Of a stretch of 16,336 bases of DNA, positions 1-7,054 are shown piece by piece. The translations under genes and the position numbers were made by a program. Below the pieces are notes generated by a model. The model worked only from the letters and a program-made list of their open reading frames with translations. It had not been told where the DNA came from and made no database searches. The stretch is from CAMEON01 sp045643785 (GTDB taxonomy: Bacteria; Bacillota; Clostridia; Oscillospirales; CAG-272), in the NCBI GenBank assembly GCA_045643785.1, contig JAZRFR010000217.1, positions 1 to 16,336 of the forward strand, given 5' to 3'. The stretch's first letter is position 1, and each line of letters starts with the position of its first letter.

Positions 1-346
1 TCATGATGGCGAATGCCTGAGGAAGGATCTCGTCGAGAGTCTTCTCGATTGTTTCATCCACTCTCTTCACGAGCTTATCCGACTCTGTAGCAAGTACTTC
101 CTTCTCCTTAAGCGGAAGGTTCTTCTCCAGTTCAAGCTTTATCTCTGCGATGCGCGCCTCGTCCTGGGCGATGGCATCCTTGATGATTTTCTTGAGTTCA
201 TCACACTTTGCACGGAGTTCATCGTCAGTGAGTTTGTCGATCGACTCATAAGCCTTCAGCACTTCATGGACCTTAGGCATGATCGCCTTCATGTCTCTGT
301 CTGACTTGGTTCCGAACAGTTTCTTGAAAATTGATGCAATTGACAT
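1..346 (-). CDS. secA: SecA preprotein translocase ATPase, N-terminal fragment (Bacteroidetes type)
   Basis: SecA is the cytoplasmic ATPase that drives proteins through the SecYEG channel. Reading minus from ATG 346, 115 codons are open to the window edge. The protein starts MSIASIFKKLFGTKSDRDMK and continues with IDKLTDDELRAKCDELKK, then a charged helical stretch, then LDEILPQAFAIM. This is the N-terminus I know from Bacteroidetes SecA, including the long charged insertion typical of that phylum. Only about a tenth of a protein of roughly 1100 residues is present, and the Walker motifs lie outside the window. A Bacteroidetes-type promoter and a hairpin precede it. The DNA is clearly more AT-rich than the sequence after 700. 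The family call is confident; the phylum call is from recognition of the N-terminus. Confidence 0.88.
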   Translation of the reverse strand, partial: MSIASIFKKLFGTKSDRDMKAIMPKVHEVLKAYESIDKLTDDELRAKCDELKKIIKDAIAQDEARIAEIKLELEKNLPLKEKEVLATESDKLVKRVDETIEKTLDEILPQAFAIM

Positions 347-369
347 ATATTATCTTTTAATTTTTACCA

Positions 370-410
370 TTTGTGGGCTGCCTGCACACTACGTGCAAAC
401 AACCCACAAA
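370..410 (-). promoter_or_regulatory. Hairpin between barrel gene and secA
   Basis: The arms at 371-387 and 393-409 pair over 17 positions in minus-strand RNA, with three G-U pairs, around a 5-nt loop; the flanking T370 and A410 can also pair. No clear U-run follows the 3' arm, so a classic intrinsic terminator is not obvious. It could end the barrel gene transcript or structure the secA leader. It overlaps the -7 element of the proposed secA promoter, so only part would lie in a transcript from that promoter. Confidence 0.5.
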
Positions 411-437
411 AATAGTGAAAATTAGGGATTTATCAAA
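407..437 (-). promoter_or_regulatory. Bacteroidetes-type promoter for secA
   Basis: On the minus strand TTTG (437-434), a 19-nt spacer and TATTTTTG (414-407) match the Bacteroidetes primary-sigma consensus TTTG, 19-21 nt, TAnnTTTG. It points at secA, whose ATG is about 60 nt downstream. It supports a Bacteroidetes origin for the first 700 bases, because all promoters seen later are of TTGACA/TATAAT type. Confidence 0.6.
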
Positions 438-468
438 ATAACAGTTGATTTCCTGCCATTTTGTCACA

Positions 469-705
469 TCAGAACCTAATAGCTACTGACAGATTGAACT
501 GTCCGCGGCGCATCTTAAGGTCTTGAGCTATGTCCTTTTTATAACGGTTTATCAAGCCCCAGTCATAGCCAAGACGCACTTCCAGAACTTCAAAGAAATC
601 TGCACCGATCGAAGCTCCAAGCATCACATCAAACCTGCGCAGAGCGCCCTCAGGAAGCATTCCGGTCTCATTGATCCACTCCCCCAGGTTCCAGCTTCCG
701 CCAGG
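469..705 (-). CDS. Outer-membrane beta-barrel protein, C-terminal fragment
   Basis: The minus frame is open from the join near 705 to TGA at 469. It encodes GGSWNLGEWINETG, then MLPEGALRRFDVMLGASIGA, FFEVLEVRLGYDWGLINRYK, and ends RRGQFNLSVAIRF. The alternating polar/aromatic strands and the final phenylalanine are the C-terminal signature of outer-membrane barrels recognised by the BAM complex. A PorT-like or OmpW-like barrel is likely, but the fragment is too short to name. The reading continues upstream of the internal ATG at 660 with sensible barrel sequence, so the gene is truncated by the join and does not start at 660. Its neighbour downstream on the same strand is secA. Such a barrel does not belong in a monoderm Clostridia genome. 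Confidence 0.6.
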   Translation of the reverse strand, partial: PGGSWNLGEWINETGMLPEGALRRFDVMLGASIGADFFEVLEVRLGYDWGLINRYKKDIAQDLKMRRGQFNLSVAIRF

Positions 706-1463
706 AAGGTCTGCAGTCTTTCGCTCTTGGGGTGATCGAAGATTTCGTTGGGGGTACCTTCCTCGATGATGCGGCCATCGGCCATGAAGATGACGCGGGA
801 GCCGACCTCACGGGCAAAACCCATCTCGTGGGTGACCACGATCATGGTCATACCGTCGCGAGCCAGGGACTTCATGACCTCCAGCACCTCGCCGACCATT
901 TCGGGGTCAAGGGCAGAGGTAGGCTCGTCGAAGAGCATGACGTCGGGCTGCATGCACAGGGCACGGACGATGGCGACTCTCTGCTTCTGACCGCCCGAAA
1001 GCTGGCTGGGGTAGGCGCCCGCTCTGTCGGCCAAACCGACCTTCTCCAGAAGCTCCATGGCCAGGGCTTCGGCCTCGGCGCGGGGCTTCTTCAGAAGCTT
1101 CATGGGGGCGATGGTCATGTTGCGGAGGATGGTCATGTGGGGGAAGAGGTTGAAGTGCTGGAACACCATACCCATCTTCTGGCGGTGGAGGTTGATGTTC
1201 ACCTTGCGGTCGGTGATATCCACGCCGTTCACGAAGATCTGTCCGCCCGTGGGTTCCTCCAAAAGGTTCAGAGAACGGAGGAAGGTGGATTTACCACTGC
1301 CCGAGGGGCCGATGACCACCACCACCTCGCCGGGATAGATATCGGTAGTGACGCCGTCCAATGCATGAACGGAACCGTCGTTATAATGCTTTTGCAGGTC
1401 GCAGACGCGGATCACGGGGGCGTTATCCTGCGCGACGTTCTTGTTTTCGGTCTTAACGCTCAC
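624..1463 (-). CDS. Polar amino-acid ABC transporter ATPase (GlnQ type), 3' end replaced at junction
   Basis: This ATPase powers import by the permease encoded upstream. Visible motifs are Walker A GPSGSGKST (residues 52-60), Q-loop Gln102, signature LSGGQKQR (155-162), Walker B VMLFDEP (175-181), D-loop SALD (183-186) and H-loop His212. The family usually ends a few residues after the motif seen here as SERLQTFL (247-254). The residues after Leu254 (base 702) look foreign and read into the Bacteroidetes part, so the native end is missing by only a few codons. The start is GTG at 1463, inside the last codons of the permease gene (11-nt overlap), with AGGAGG 10 nt upstream, which indicates translational coupling. 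Relatives import glutamine, cystine, arginine or histidine; the substrate cannot be told here. Confidence 0.9.
   Translation of the reverse strand: MSVKTENKNVAQDNAPVIRVCDLQKHYNDGSVHALDGVTTDIYPGEVVVVIGPSGSGKSTFLRSLNLLEEPTGGQIFVNGVDITDRKVNINLHRQKMGMVFQHFNLFPHMTILRNMTIAPMKLLKKPRAEAEALAMELLEKVGLADRAGAYPSQLSGGQKQRVAIVRALCMQPDVMLFDEPTSALDPEMVGEVLEVMKSLARDGMTMIVVTHEMGFAREVGSRVIFMADGRIIEEGTPNEIFDHPKSERLQTFLAEAGTWGSGSMRPECFLRALCAGLM
690..710. other. Probable chimeric contig junction (Bacteroidales / Clostridia)
   Basis: Left of here are two Bacteroidetes genes, right of here a Clostridia ABC operon. The barrel gene makes sense in its frame up to about 705, while the ATPase gene makes sense in a different frame down to about 702 and then runs into unrelated residues. 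Both genes are therefore cut at the same point. Base composition and promoter style also switch here. The two frames share the bases around 696-706, which would fit a join at short homology. A misassembly or chimeric read is the simplest reading. Confidence 0.75.
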
Positions 1464-2865
1464 TCTTACGCAACCTCCTTTCCAGAATGCCCACCAGCTT
1501 GGTCAGGATCAGCACCAGGACCAGGTAGACCAGGGCGACAGCCACCAGGGGCATGAAGTTACTGTAGGTAATGGAACGGATCTTGATACCCGCGCGGGTG
1601 AGGTCTGCCACGCCGATGTAGAAGGCCACGGAGGTCTCCTTCAAGAGGGAGATAAACTCGTTACACAGGGCGGGGAGCACAGCCTTGAAGGCCTGGGGCA
1701 TGACGATATGGAACATGGTCGCGCCGTAGCCAAAGCCCAAAGAGCGGCCCGCCTCGGTCTGTCCCGCCTCCACCGACATGATACCGCCGCGGATGATCTC
1801 AGAGACGTAGGCGCCGCTGTTCAGACCGAAGCAAAGCACCGCCGCGGGGAATTTCTCAATACCGATGGGCAGGAGCAATACGAAATAGATGATGAGCAGC
1901 TGCACCATCAGAGGGGTTCCGCGGATGACCGACACGTAGACACGGGCGATACGATCCAGGTAGTACAGCTTCCCTGTTTTCTCGTAGGATACGCGGACGA
2001 TAGCCGTCAAGAATCCCAGGACGATACCCAACAGGAGGGAGAGTCCCGTGAGAGCCAGGGTGTTGCCGATACCCTCCACGATATAGAACCAGCGGTTCTG
2101 CTCGATGAAGTTCTTGTGGAAATCTGCCTTCAGGCTATTCCACTTCTGCTGGAGGGGGGAGGAGGTATCGGGTCTTTCGGCATCGTAGTTCACGAGGCCG
2201 AAGCACTGGTTGATACCGTTACGGAAGGTATTATCCGAGGCGATGGACACCGTCTCGCCATTCACCGTGATCTCTGTGGTGTTCTTAATGTCGTCCTTGA
2301 CGGCGATGTAACCGCCGAGGAGGCTATTGAGCGCGTCGTCAGAAATATACATGACCGCTTTTTCTTCGCGGATATCGTAGAAGTAGATCTCGGCCTCACC
2401 GCTCGTCATCCAGTCACCCGTTTCCAGCTGTTCCAGGATGAAGTTCTGCACCTGGATCTGGATGAGGGTGGCGTTGACCTTCTTGCCATCGGCCTTGAGG
2501 CCTTCGGCGTAGTTCCAAGCCATGCTGAAGATGGCCTCCTTATTGGCCTCGTACATGGCGGCCACGTCCAGCGTCTCGTACTTCACCTTGACCACAAATT
2601 CACGGGCTACGCCGTCCTCCACCGAGAGAACCTCGGTTTTGGTATTGGCGACCACGTACTTGGAGCATTTGGCCACGGTAGTGGGCAGACTTTCCAGAAG
2701 CTCGGTGAGTTGGGTCTGCGCATCGGCGGCGGTCACGTTCAACGTGGTCTTGCGGTTTTGTATCTGATCTGCCAGGATAAAGCCCGCCAGGATCAGAATG
2801 CACAGACCCACAAGGCACAGGTTTATGAGGCGCCGTTTTTTCTTCTGTATCTCAAGCTTGTTCAT
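1453..2865 (-). CDS. Polar amino-acid ABC transporter permease with large external N-terminal domain
   Basis: Residues 260-465 are a His/Glu/Gln/Arg-type permease: GIGNTLALTGLSLLLGIVLG begins the membrane domain, RGTPLMVQL follows at 315-323, and the ATPase-contacting EAA loop is EAGQTEAGRSLGFGY (367-380) through MPQA. Ahead of this is an extra part: a basic start (KKKRR, 8-12), one membrane helix (about 13-32), then about 215 mainly polar residues (41-255) that should lie outside the cell. That part lacks the hallmarks of the fused substrate-binding domains known in some GlnP proteins, and I do not recognise it. Normal family members are about 220 residues; this one has 470. It sits between the binding-protein and ATPase genes and overlaps the latter by 11 nt. 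Confidence 0.88.
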   Translation of the reverse strand: MNKLEIQKKKRRLINLCLVGLCILILAGFILADQIQNRKTTLNVTAADAQTQLTELLESLPTTVAKCSKYVVANTKTEVLSVEDGVAREFVVKVKYETLDVAAMYEANKEAIFSMAWNYAEGLKADGKKVNATLIQIQVQNFILEQLETGDWMTSGEAEIYFYDIREEKAVMYISDDALNSLLGGYIAVKDDIKNTTEITVNGETVSIASDNTFRNGINQCFGLVNYDAERPDTSSPLQQKWNSLKADFHKNFIEQNRWFYIVEGIGNTLALTGLSLLLGIVLGFLTAIVRVSYEKTGKLYYLDRIARVYVSVIRGTPLMVQLLIIYFVLLLPIGIEKFPAAVLCFGLNSGAYVSEIIRGGIMSVEAGQTEAGRSLGFGYGATMFHIVMPQAFKAVLPALCNEFISLLKETSVAFYIGVADLTRAGIKIRSITYSNFMPLVAVALVYLVLVLILTKLVGILERRLRKSER

Positions 2866-2905
2866 GCTTGCAGATTCCTTTCTTTGATATGAAACAATGA
2901 AAGGA

Positions 2906-2925
2906 TGGGACGGTTCTCCGTCCCA
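2906..2925 (-). terminator. Stem-loop between binding-protein and permease genes
   Basis: TGGGACGG (2906-2913) and CCGTCCCA (2918-2925) form a perfect 8-bp stem with a 4-nt loop, in the 83-nt gap after the binding-protein gene. On the minus strand it is followed by TCCTTTCATTGTTTCA, only moderately T-rich. In such operons a stem here typically lets some transcripts stop, or protects the upstream mRNA, so the binding protein is made in excess over the permease. Partial termination is inferred. Confidence 0.6.
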
Positions 2926-2948
2926 CCCATTCGGTCAGCGGTGCTATC

Positions 2949-3797
2949 TTACTTGATGTACTTAGCGACGATGCCGGCGATGGTGCCGTCCTCGGTCAGC
3001 TCCAGAATAGCGGCGTCGATCTTGCCCAGCAGCTCGGTGTTACCCTTGTTGACGCAGATGGCGTAGTCCTCGTTGGCGTAGGCGGTATCCAGGATCTTCA
3101 GGCCCTCGTTAGCGGCCACCAGAGCCTTAGCGGGCTCGTTGTCGATGATAACGCAGTCCACGGAACCGCCCAGCAGAGCCAGGATAGCCTCGTTACCGTT
3201 GCTGTAGGTAGTAACGTTCTCGGAACCGAAATCGTCGGTAGCGTAGATGTCACCGGTGGTACCCAGCTGAACGCCTACCTTGTAGTTGGCGCCCTCAGCG
3301 TAGAGGTCGTCAGCGCAGGTGATGGGGGAATCGTTCTTGACGATGATGGCCTGCACGCCGTTGGCGTAGCTGATGGAGAAGTCAACCTCCAGGAGGCGAT
3401 CCTCAGTGATGGTCATACCGGCCATACCGAAGTCAACGGAGCCCTCCTTGACGGCGGTGAGGATGGAGTCGAACTCCATGTCTACGATCTCCAGGGTCAT
3501 GCCCAGCTTCTCAGCGATAGCGGCGGCGATCTCGGCGTCGATACCGATGATCTTATCACCCTCGTAGTACTCGTAGGGCTGGAAGTAAGCGTTGGTACCC
3601 ATCTTCAGAACGGGCTTCTCGGTTTCGGGGGCGGCGGTGCCTGCCTCGGTGCCTGCCTCGGTGCCTGCCTCGGTACCGGCGACGGTCTCGGCGACGGTGG
3701 TATCACCCTCGGACTCGCCGTTATCGCAAGCAACGAACAGGGCGGTCAGAGCCAGGATCATTGCCAGCGCCATGAAAACGGAAAGAAACTTTTTCAT
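2949..3797 (-). CDS. Polar amino-acid ABC transporter substrate-binding lipoprotein
   Basis: This 282-residue protein captures an amino acid outside the membrane and delivers it to the permease encoded next. The start at 3797 (MKKFLSVFMALAMILAL) is preferred to an upstream ATG at 3833, because it gives a proper lipoprotein signal with Cys24 in LFVAC and has AGGAG 8 nt upstream. Residues 25-62 are a Thr/Glu/Ala/Gly-rich linker. The SBP_bac_3 fold follows: LKMGTNAYFQPYEYY at 64-78, GIDAEIAAAIAEKLG (85-99), DFGMAGMTITEDR (122-134), where the Arg normally contacts the substrate carboxylate, VGVQLGTTGD (174-183), and an ending GIVAKYIK. Order binding protein, permease, ATPase is standard. The substrate is not determinable. 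Confidence 0.92.
   Translation of the reverse strand: MKKFLSVFMALAMILALTALFVACDNGESEGDTTVAETVAGTEAGTEAGTEAGTAAPETEKPVLKMGTNAYFQPYEYYEGDKIIGIDAEIAAAIAEKLGMTLEIVDMEFDSILTAVKEGSVDFGMAGMTITEDRLLEVDFSISYANGVQAIIVKNDSPITCADDLYAEGANYKVGVQLGTTGDIYATDDFGSENVTTYSNGNEAILALLGGSVDCVIIDNEPAKALVAANEGLKILDTAYANEDYAICVNKGNTELLGKIDAAILELTEDGTIAGIVAKYIK
3636..3683 (-). repeat. 12-bp tandem repeats in the lipoprotein linker
   Basis: Three perfect copies of GGTGCCTGCCTC (plus strand) at 3636-3671 and a diverged fourth at 3672-3683 encode Gly-Thr-Glu-Ala units in the linker of the binding lipoprotein. The unit keeps the reading frame, so copy-number change by slippage would lengthen or shorten the linker without breaking the gene. 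Confidence 0.85.
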
Positions 3798-3850
3798 GAT
3801 GTTTTCTCCTTGAAAATAATGAATATTATGCATAGAAAATGCGTGGTAAC

Positions 3851-3879
3851 ATTATAGCACAAACCCCGTTTTTTTGCAA
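3851..3879 (-). promoter_or_regulatory. Promoter of the ABC transporter operon
   Basis: On the minus strand TTGCAA (3879-3874), a 17-nt spacer and TATAAT (3856-3851) form a sigma-A promoter. The -10 box is preceded by TGC, giving the extended form TGnTATAAT. The likely transcription start near 3844 leaves a leader of about 47 nt before the binding-protein ATG. Confidence 0.75.
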
Positions 3880-3894
3880 CTGTCAATATAAACC

Positions 3895-3922
3895 AAAGGG
3901 GCAAAAACTTCTTTGCCCCTTT
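3895..3922 (-). terminator. Terminator after the glycohydrolase gene
   Basis: AAAGGGGCAAA (3895-3905) and TTTGCCCCTTT (3912-3922) form a perfect 11-bp stem with a 6-nt loop. It lies about 60 nt after the stop of the ADP-ribosylglycohydrolase gene and just ahead of the ABC operon promoter, so it likely insulates the two transcripts. The T-run beyond the minus 3' arm is broken (TTTGGTTTATATTG), so efficiency is uncertain. Confidence 0.7.
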
Positions 3923-3982
3923 TGTGGTATATGTTACAATTATTCAATTATGCAAGAAGATATGCAAAATTCTGAATTTTCT

Positions 3983-5965
3983 TTACATATCAAAGAATTT
4001 TGGGTTAAGGGATGCGTAGTGGACTTTATGGGTGGCGCAGGTCTCGCCCTCGGAGAAAATGAGGTTATATTTGGCGTCGGCATTGACGCGGGTGAGGCGG
4101 AGGATAACGCTGTTGACGCCCTTCTTGAGGGTGACGTTTGCCACGTGGACGTTCTCGGCATCCCAGGTGTCGCACTCGCGGCGCTCGCAGATGAGCTTGC
4201 CGTTAATATACAGGGCGAAGGGGGCGGAGTGACCCATTTGGACGCAAACGGTCTCGTCCTCGGGGGCGATCAGGCCGCGGACAAGGTAGCAGGTCGAGGG
4301 GGCGGAGAAGCCGTAGACGTCGTCCAGGCGGAAGCTATCCTCTCTTTGGGAGAAGAGGGTTTCCTCGTACTTGGTATCGGCGGTAGGGTCGAGGGGGGCG
4401 TACAGCTCCTCGGTCGAGAGGTAGGGGGTGGTGGTATCTGCCGCCATGTTGAGGTGGAAGCGGCGGACGATGTCGGTGCCGCTGCCTTTATAGCGGTAGC
4501 CGGGGTTCATGAGGTGCCAGTAGTTGGGCACCTTCACGAGCTTTTCGGTGGTACAGGTGGGGTCGGTGCGCCAGATGGGGCCGATGGCCTTCCAGGGGGT
4601 GGCGCCCACGAGGCCGAAGGTGTAGGTATACTCCTTCCCTGCCACGGCATAGGTAAAGGTATAGAGATTGGTCTCGGGAAGCTCGGGCAAGTCAGCGGGA
4701 ACAGAGATATTCAGAGGGATACGGCTCATTTCGTGCTCTTGCAGGACAACGCTTCCGTTTTCCTCTACCACGCAAAGACCCGATACGGTGTAGGTCAGGG
4801 GCTGCCCCGCCAGCGTACGGCTCTCCAGTACGATCTGCAAGATTTTGGTCTCGCCCAGAGCGATGGAGCAGTCGGGGCGGCCGTCCTTGAAGGTGGGATA
4901 TTCCACCCACACGCCTACGGGGTCGGGAGCCTCAAAGCCGTAGTCCTTGACCTCGCCGCCTTTGGCGAGGCCCTCGATGAGGCCGGGATTCCAGGTCTTA
5001 CCCAGGATGGCCACGTCCTCGGAGAAGTCGAAGACGCTGTCACTGCGGCGGTCGGATCTCACGCCCAGGACGAACTTGATATCCCCCCAGCCGTACTGAG
5101 CCTGCAGGGATTTCGCGCCGCGGATGATGCCGATGACAGCTCCTGCGGTGGCGCAGGTACAGTCGGTGTCAAAGCCGCAGTTAAGGGCGTCCATGCCCGT
5201 TTTGATGGCGTCGAGGTTGCCCTTGAGGAGGGCGGTGAGGGTGATGCCGATATTCTGGAAGAGGTTGGTACAGTCGGGGTGGCCGTACTTGTGAAGGATC
5301 TTACGGAGGATGCGCTTGACATCGTCGTACTCGCGGCACCAGGCTACGGTATCGTTGACCAGATCGCGGAATTTACACGCGGGAGGGATGACAGACAAGC
5401 CTACGTCGATGAGAGCGTAGAGGTCGCAGGTGGTCTCGTCCATACCGAAGGCGGCGGCTTCCAGGGCGGCGAAGAACTGCTCGCCGTAGATAGACTCGCC
5501 CCAGTGATCCAGCATGCCGTCACGGGTGGCATACTCGGCGGCCAGCTCGGGATTCAGGGGGGCAAGGCAGGCCCAGATTTCGGAGCGGATGGGACAGCCC
5601 ATGCCGCTGATGTAGAAATCATTGGAGAAGGCGCCCGAGGCGGGGGGATGGATGCCGCGGGCGTAGTTCTTGCGCATAACGGCGTACTCACCGGGGGAGT
5701 AGTCGCAGTAGTTGACGAAACGGTCGAGGAGCTGGTCAGAGGTGAAGTCCTTGCCGTACTTCTCGGCCACGTCCAGCCAGAGAACTTGGAGGTCGAGGTC
5801 GTCGTTGGGGAGCATGGTGTTGATCATTTCTTCCTTGAAGGGCAGCTCCAGCGGCATTTTGATGCCCTCGTAGGGGGCGCCCAGGGTACCGATGACGGTC
5901 TTGCCGAGGAAGCAGCCGTAGACCTTATCGAGGTAGGTGGAGTAGGATAGCTTTTGTTGATTCAT
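3983..5965 (-). CDS. ADP-ribosylglycohydrolase family enzyme with C-terminal beta-sandwich region
   Basis: The family removes ADP-ribose or related glycosyl groups using two Mg ions in an all-helical fold. Family features are YGCFLGKTVIGTLGAPYEG (16-34), the acidic patch LPNDDLDLQ (52-60; Asp55, Asp56, Asp58) and NCGFDTDCTCATAGAVIGI (262-280; Asp266, Asp268), which together can form the metal site. The catalytic domain covers about 1-330. The remaining 330 residues are beta-rich; the last 80 (APFALYINGKLICERRECD, then VTLKKGVNSVILRLTR) resemble accessory domains of glycoside hydrolases. Simple family members have about 300 residues, so this is a long form. There is no signal peptide, so it is probably cytoplasmic. 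The substrate may be a sugar derivative rather than ADP-ribosylated protein. AAAGGA lies 7 nt before ATG 5965. The upstream gene ends 12 nt away, indicating an operon. Confidence 0.85.
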   Translation of the reverse strand: MNQQKLSYSTYLDKVYGCFLGKTVIGTLGAPYEGIKMPLELPFKEEMINTMLPNDDLDLQVLWLDVAEKYGKDFTSDQLLDRFVNYCDYSPGEYAVMRKNYARGIHPPASGAFSNDFYISGMGCPIRSEIWACLAPLNPELAAEYATRDGMLDHWGESIYGEQFFAALEAAAFGMDETTCDLYALIDVGLSVIPPACKFRDLVNDTVAWCREYDDVKRILRKILHKYGHPDCTNLFQNIGITLTALLKGNLDAIKTGMDALNCGFDTDCTCATAGAVIGIIRGAKSLQAQYGWGDIKFVLGVRSDRRSDSVFDFSEDVAILGKTWNPGLIEGLAKGGEVKDYGFEAPDPVGVWVEYPTFKDGRPDCSIALGETKILQIVLESRTLAGQPLTYTVSGLCVVEENGSVVLQEHEMSRIPLNISVPADLPELPETNLYTFTYAVAGKEYTYTFGLVGATPWKAIGPIWRTDPTCTTEKLVKVPNYWHLMNPGYRYKGSGTDIVRRFHLNMAADTTTPYLSTEELYAPLDPTADTKYEETLFSQREDSFRLDDVYGFSAPSTCYLVRGLIAPEDETVCVQMGHSAPFALYINGKLICERRECDTWDAENVHVANVTLKKGVNSVILRLTRVNADAKYNLIFSEGETCATHKVHYASLNPKFFDM

Positions 5966-5977
5966 GATCGTATCCTT

Positions 5978-6904
5978 TCAGGTATGCTTTTTTGGTTTCA
6001 GAAAATCCAAGAAGGATCTTTTTGGGGGCTTTTCCTCTGTTTTGGACAGGGTGATGGCCTCGATGAGGAGGGTATCCGCGTTGTAGAGGGGGACGTTGAC
6101 CGAGAAGAAGATGCTGCTGTTGCGCTGAGGGGGAACACTCGTCCATCTTCGGTCATGGCCGATGATCTGAAAGTCCCGCTTTTTGAAGTAGTACAGGCTG
6201 CTCTCGCAAAGGAAGACACCGTCTCCGTCCTCGGTATGCGCCCAGCCCACCGAAGAAAGCTCCTCCATGGCGGGGATCCCGTCAAAGATCTTGCCGTACA
6301 ACTGGAAGATGATCCAATGGTCGGCCACCTCGGGGACTACCTTGGAGCGGTAGGAGATTTTGTCCTTGGCCTTTCGCGCCACGACGTATTTGCCGTCGCA
6401 GGCCTTGAAGAAGGCCTCGTCGAAGTGGGTCTTTTTCCCGTACAGCTCGGGGATGTAGAACTTATCGGCAGTTTTGAGCCGAAAGGCCACCACGTCACCC
6501 ACCTCAAAGACCGACTCCAGATTCAGCTTGACCCGGATCTTCTTTTTCTCCCCTTGGGGGGACAGGAGCTTTTCGCGGAACTCGGCCAGCGCCTTTTTTC
6601 GTTTCTGTAAGGTCTTTTCATCCTCCGCCCACAGCTCCAGCCCGAAGCCCTCGTCGATCATGCGGACGGCGCGGTCGCGGACGGCGTCGGTAAGGATGCC
6701 CTTGCGCCACATGAAATCCGCCAAAGAGTAGTAGTAGTTGCACCACTCCTCCTCGTCGGACTCGCGGCAGATATGGGTACGGATGTAGGCGTCCAGCTTC
6801 TCAAGCGCGGTCTCCACGTCGTAGTAGTAAAAAGCGGCTTGATATTCGTATTTCAGGTCTTGGGCGGTATCGTTACCCGTGATGCTGACGTTCCATGTGC
6901 CCAT
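5978..6904 (-). CDS. Unknown protein with MGTWx(5)GNDTAxD N-terminus
   Basis: This protein has 308 residues from ATG 6904, chosen because AGGAG lies 8 nt upstream and the protein then opens MGTWNVSITGNDTAQDLKYE; the frame extends upstream to 6991, but there it runs through the intergenic repeat. The opening resembles DUF4259-type proteins. Residues 20-118 are largely helical and charged. Residues 131-145 (SVFEVGDVVAFRLKT) start a beta-rich segment reminiscent of Imm26-like or promoter-proximal beta-barrel domains. The C-terminus is basic (KPPKRSFLDFLKPKKHT). There is no signal peptide or membrane helix. It is 12 nt ahead of the glycohydrolase gene and probably co-transcribed with it. Function is unknown; the resemblance to immunity-type families is from memory and weak. 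Confidence 0.72.
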   Translation of the reverse strand: MGTWNVSITGNDTAQDLKYEYQAAFYYYDVETALEKLDAYIRTHICRESDEEEWCNYYYSLADFMWRKGILTDAVRDRAVRMIDEGFGLELWAEDEKTLQKRKKALAEFREKLLSPQGEKKKIRVKLNLESVFEVGDVVAFRLKTADKFYIPELYGKKTHFDEAFFKACDGKYVVARKAKDKISYRSKVVPEVADHWIIFQLYGKIFDGIPAMEELSSVGWAHTEDGDGVFLCESSLYYFKKRDFQIIGHDRRWTSVPPQRNSSIFFSVNVPLYNADTLLIEAITLSKTEEKPPKRSFLDFLKPKKHT

Positions 6905-6949
6905 GGGGGAGGCTCCTTTCGGGGTTGTTCGGTGGGATATTTGTTGATC

Positions 6950-7045
6950 GTAGGGACCGGCGTCCCCGACGGTCCGCCACCGTTTCCCCAAAATTCTTTA
7001 TCGGGTCAATGATATTTGCGGACCGTCGAGGACGCCGGTCCCTAC
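6950..7045. repeat. Large inverted repeat (28-nt arms) after the CotH gene
   Basis: The arms at 6950-6977 and 7018-7045 are reverse complements at 27 of 28 positions, separated by 40 nt. Each arm starts GTAGGGACCGGCGTC and contains a smaller dyad (GACC/GGTC enclosing GTC/GAC). The right arm ends 9 nt before the CotH stop codon. The pair could fold into a long stem that ends the CotH transcript, or it may be a REP/MITE-like element. The GTAGGGAC head recurs near 12022-12029 on the other strand. Confidence 0.85.
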
Positions 7046-7054
7046 AGGTGTTTC

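Noticed and set aside
624..701. Native C-terminus of the ABC ATPase (residues 255-279)
   Set aside because: The residues do not resemble the family and coincide with the barrel gene in another frame; they are better explained by the chimeric join.
3636..3683. CRISPR-like spacing of short repeats
   Set aside because: The repeats are contiguous 12-bp in-frame units inside a gene with no spacers; no array exists in the window.
3839..5950. A 703-codon open frame on the plus strand opposite the glycohydrolase gene
   Set aside because: It lacks a ribosome site and recognisable motifs, is dominated by Gly/Val/Ala/Glu as expected from the antisense of a GC-rich gene, and the minus frame has clear family motifs.
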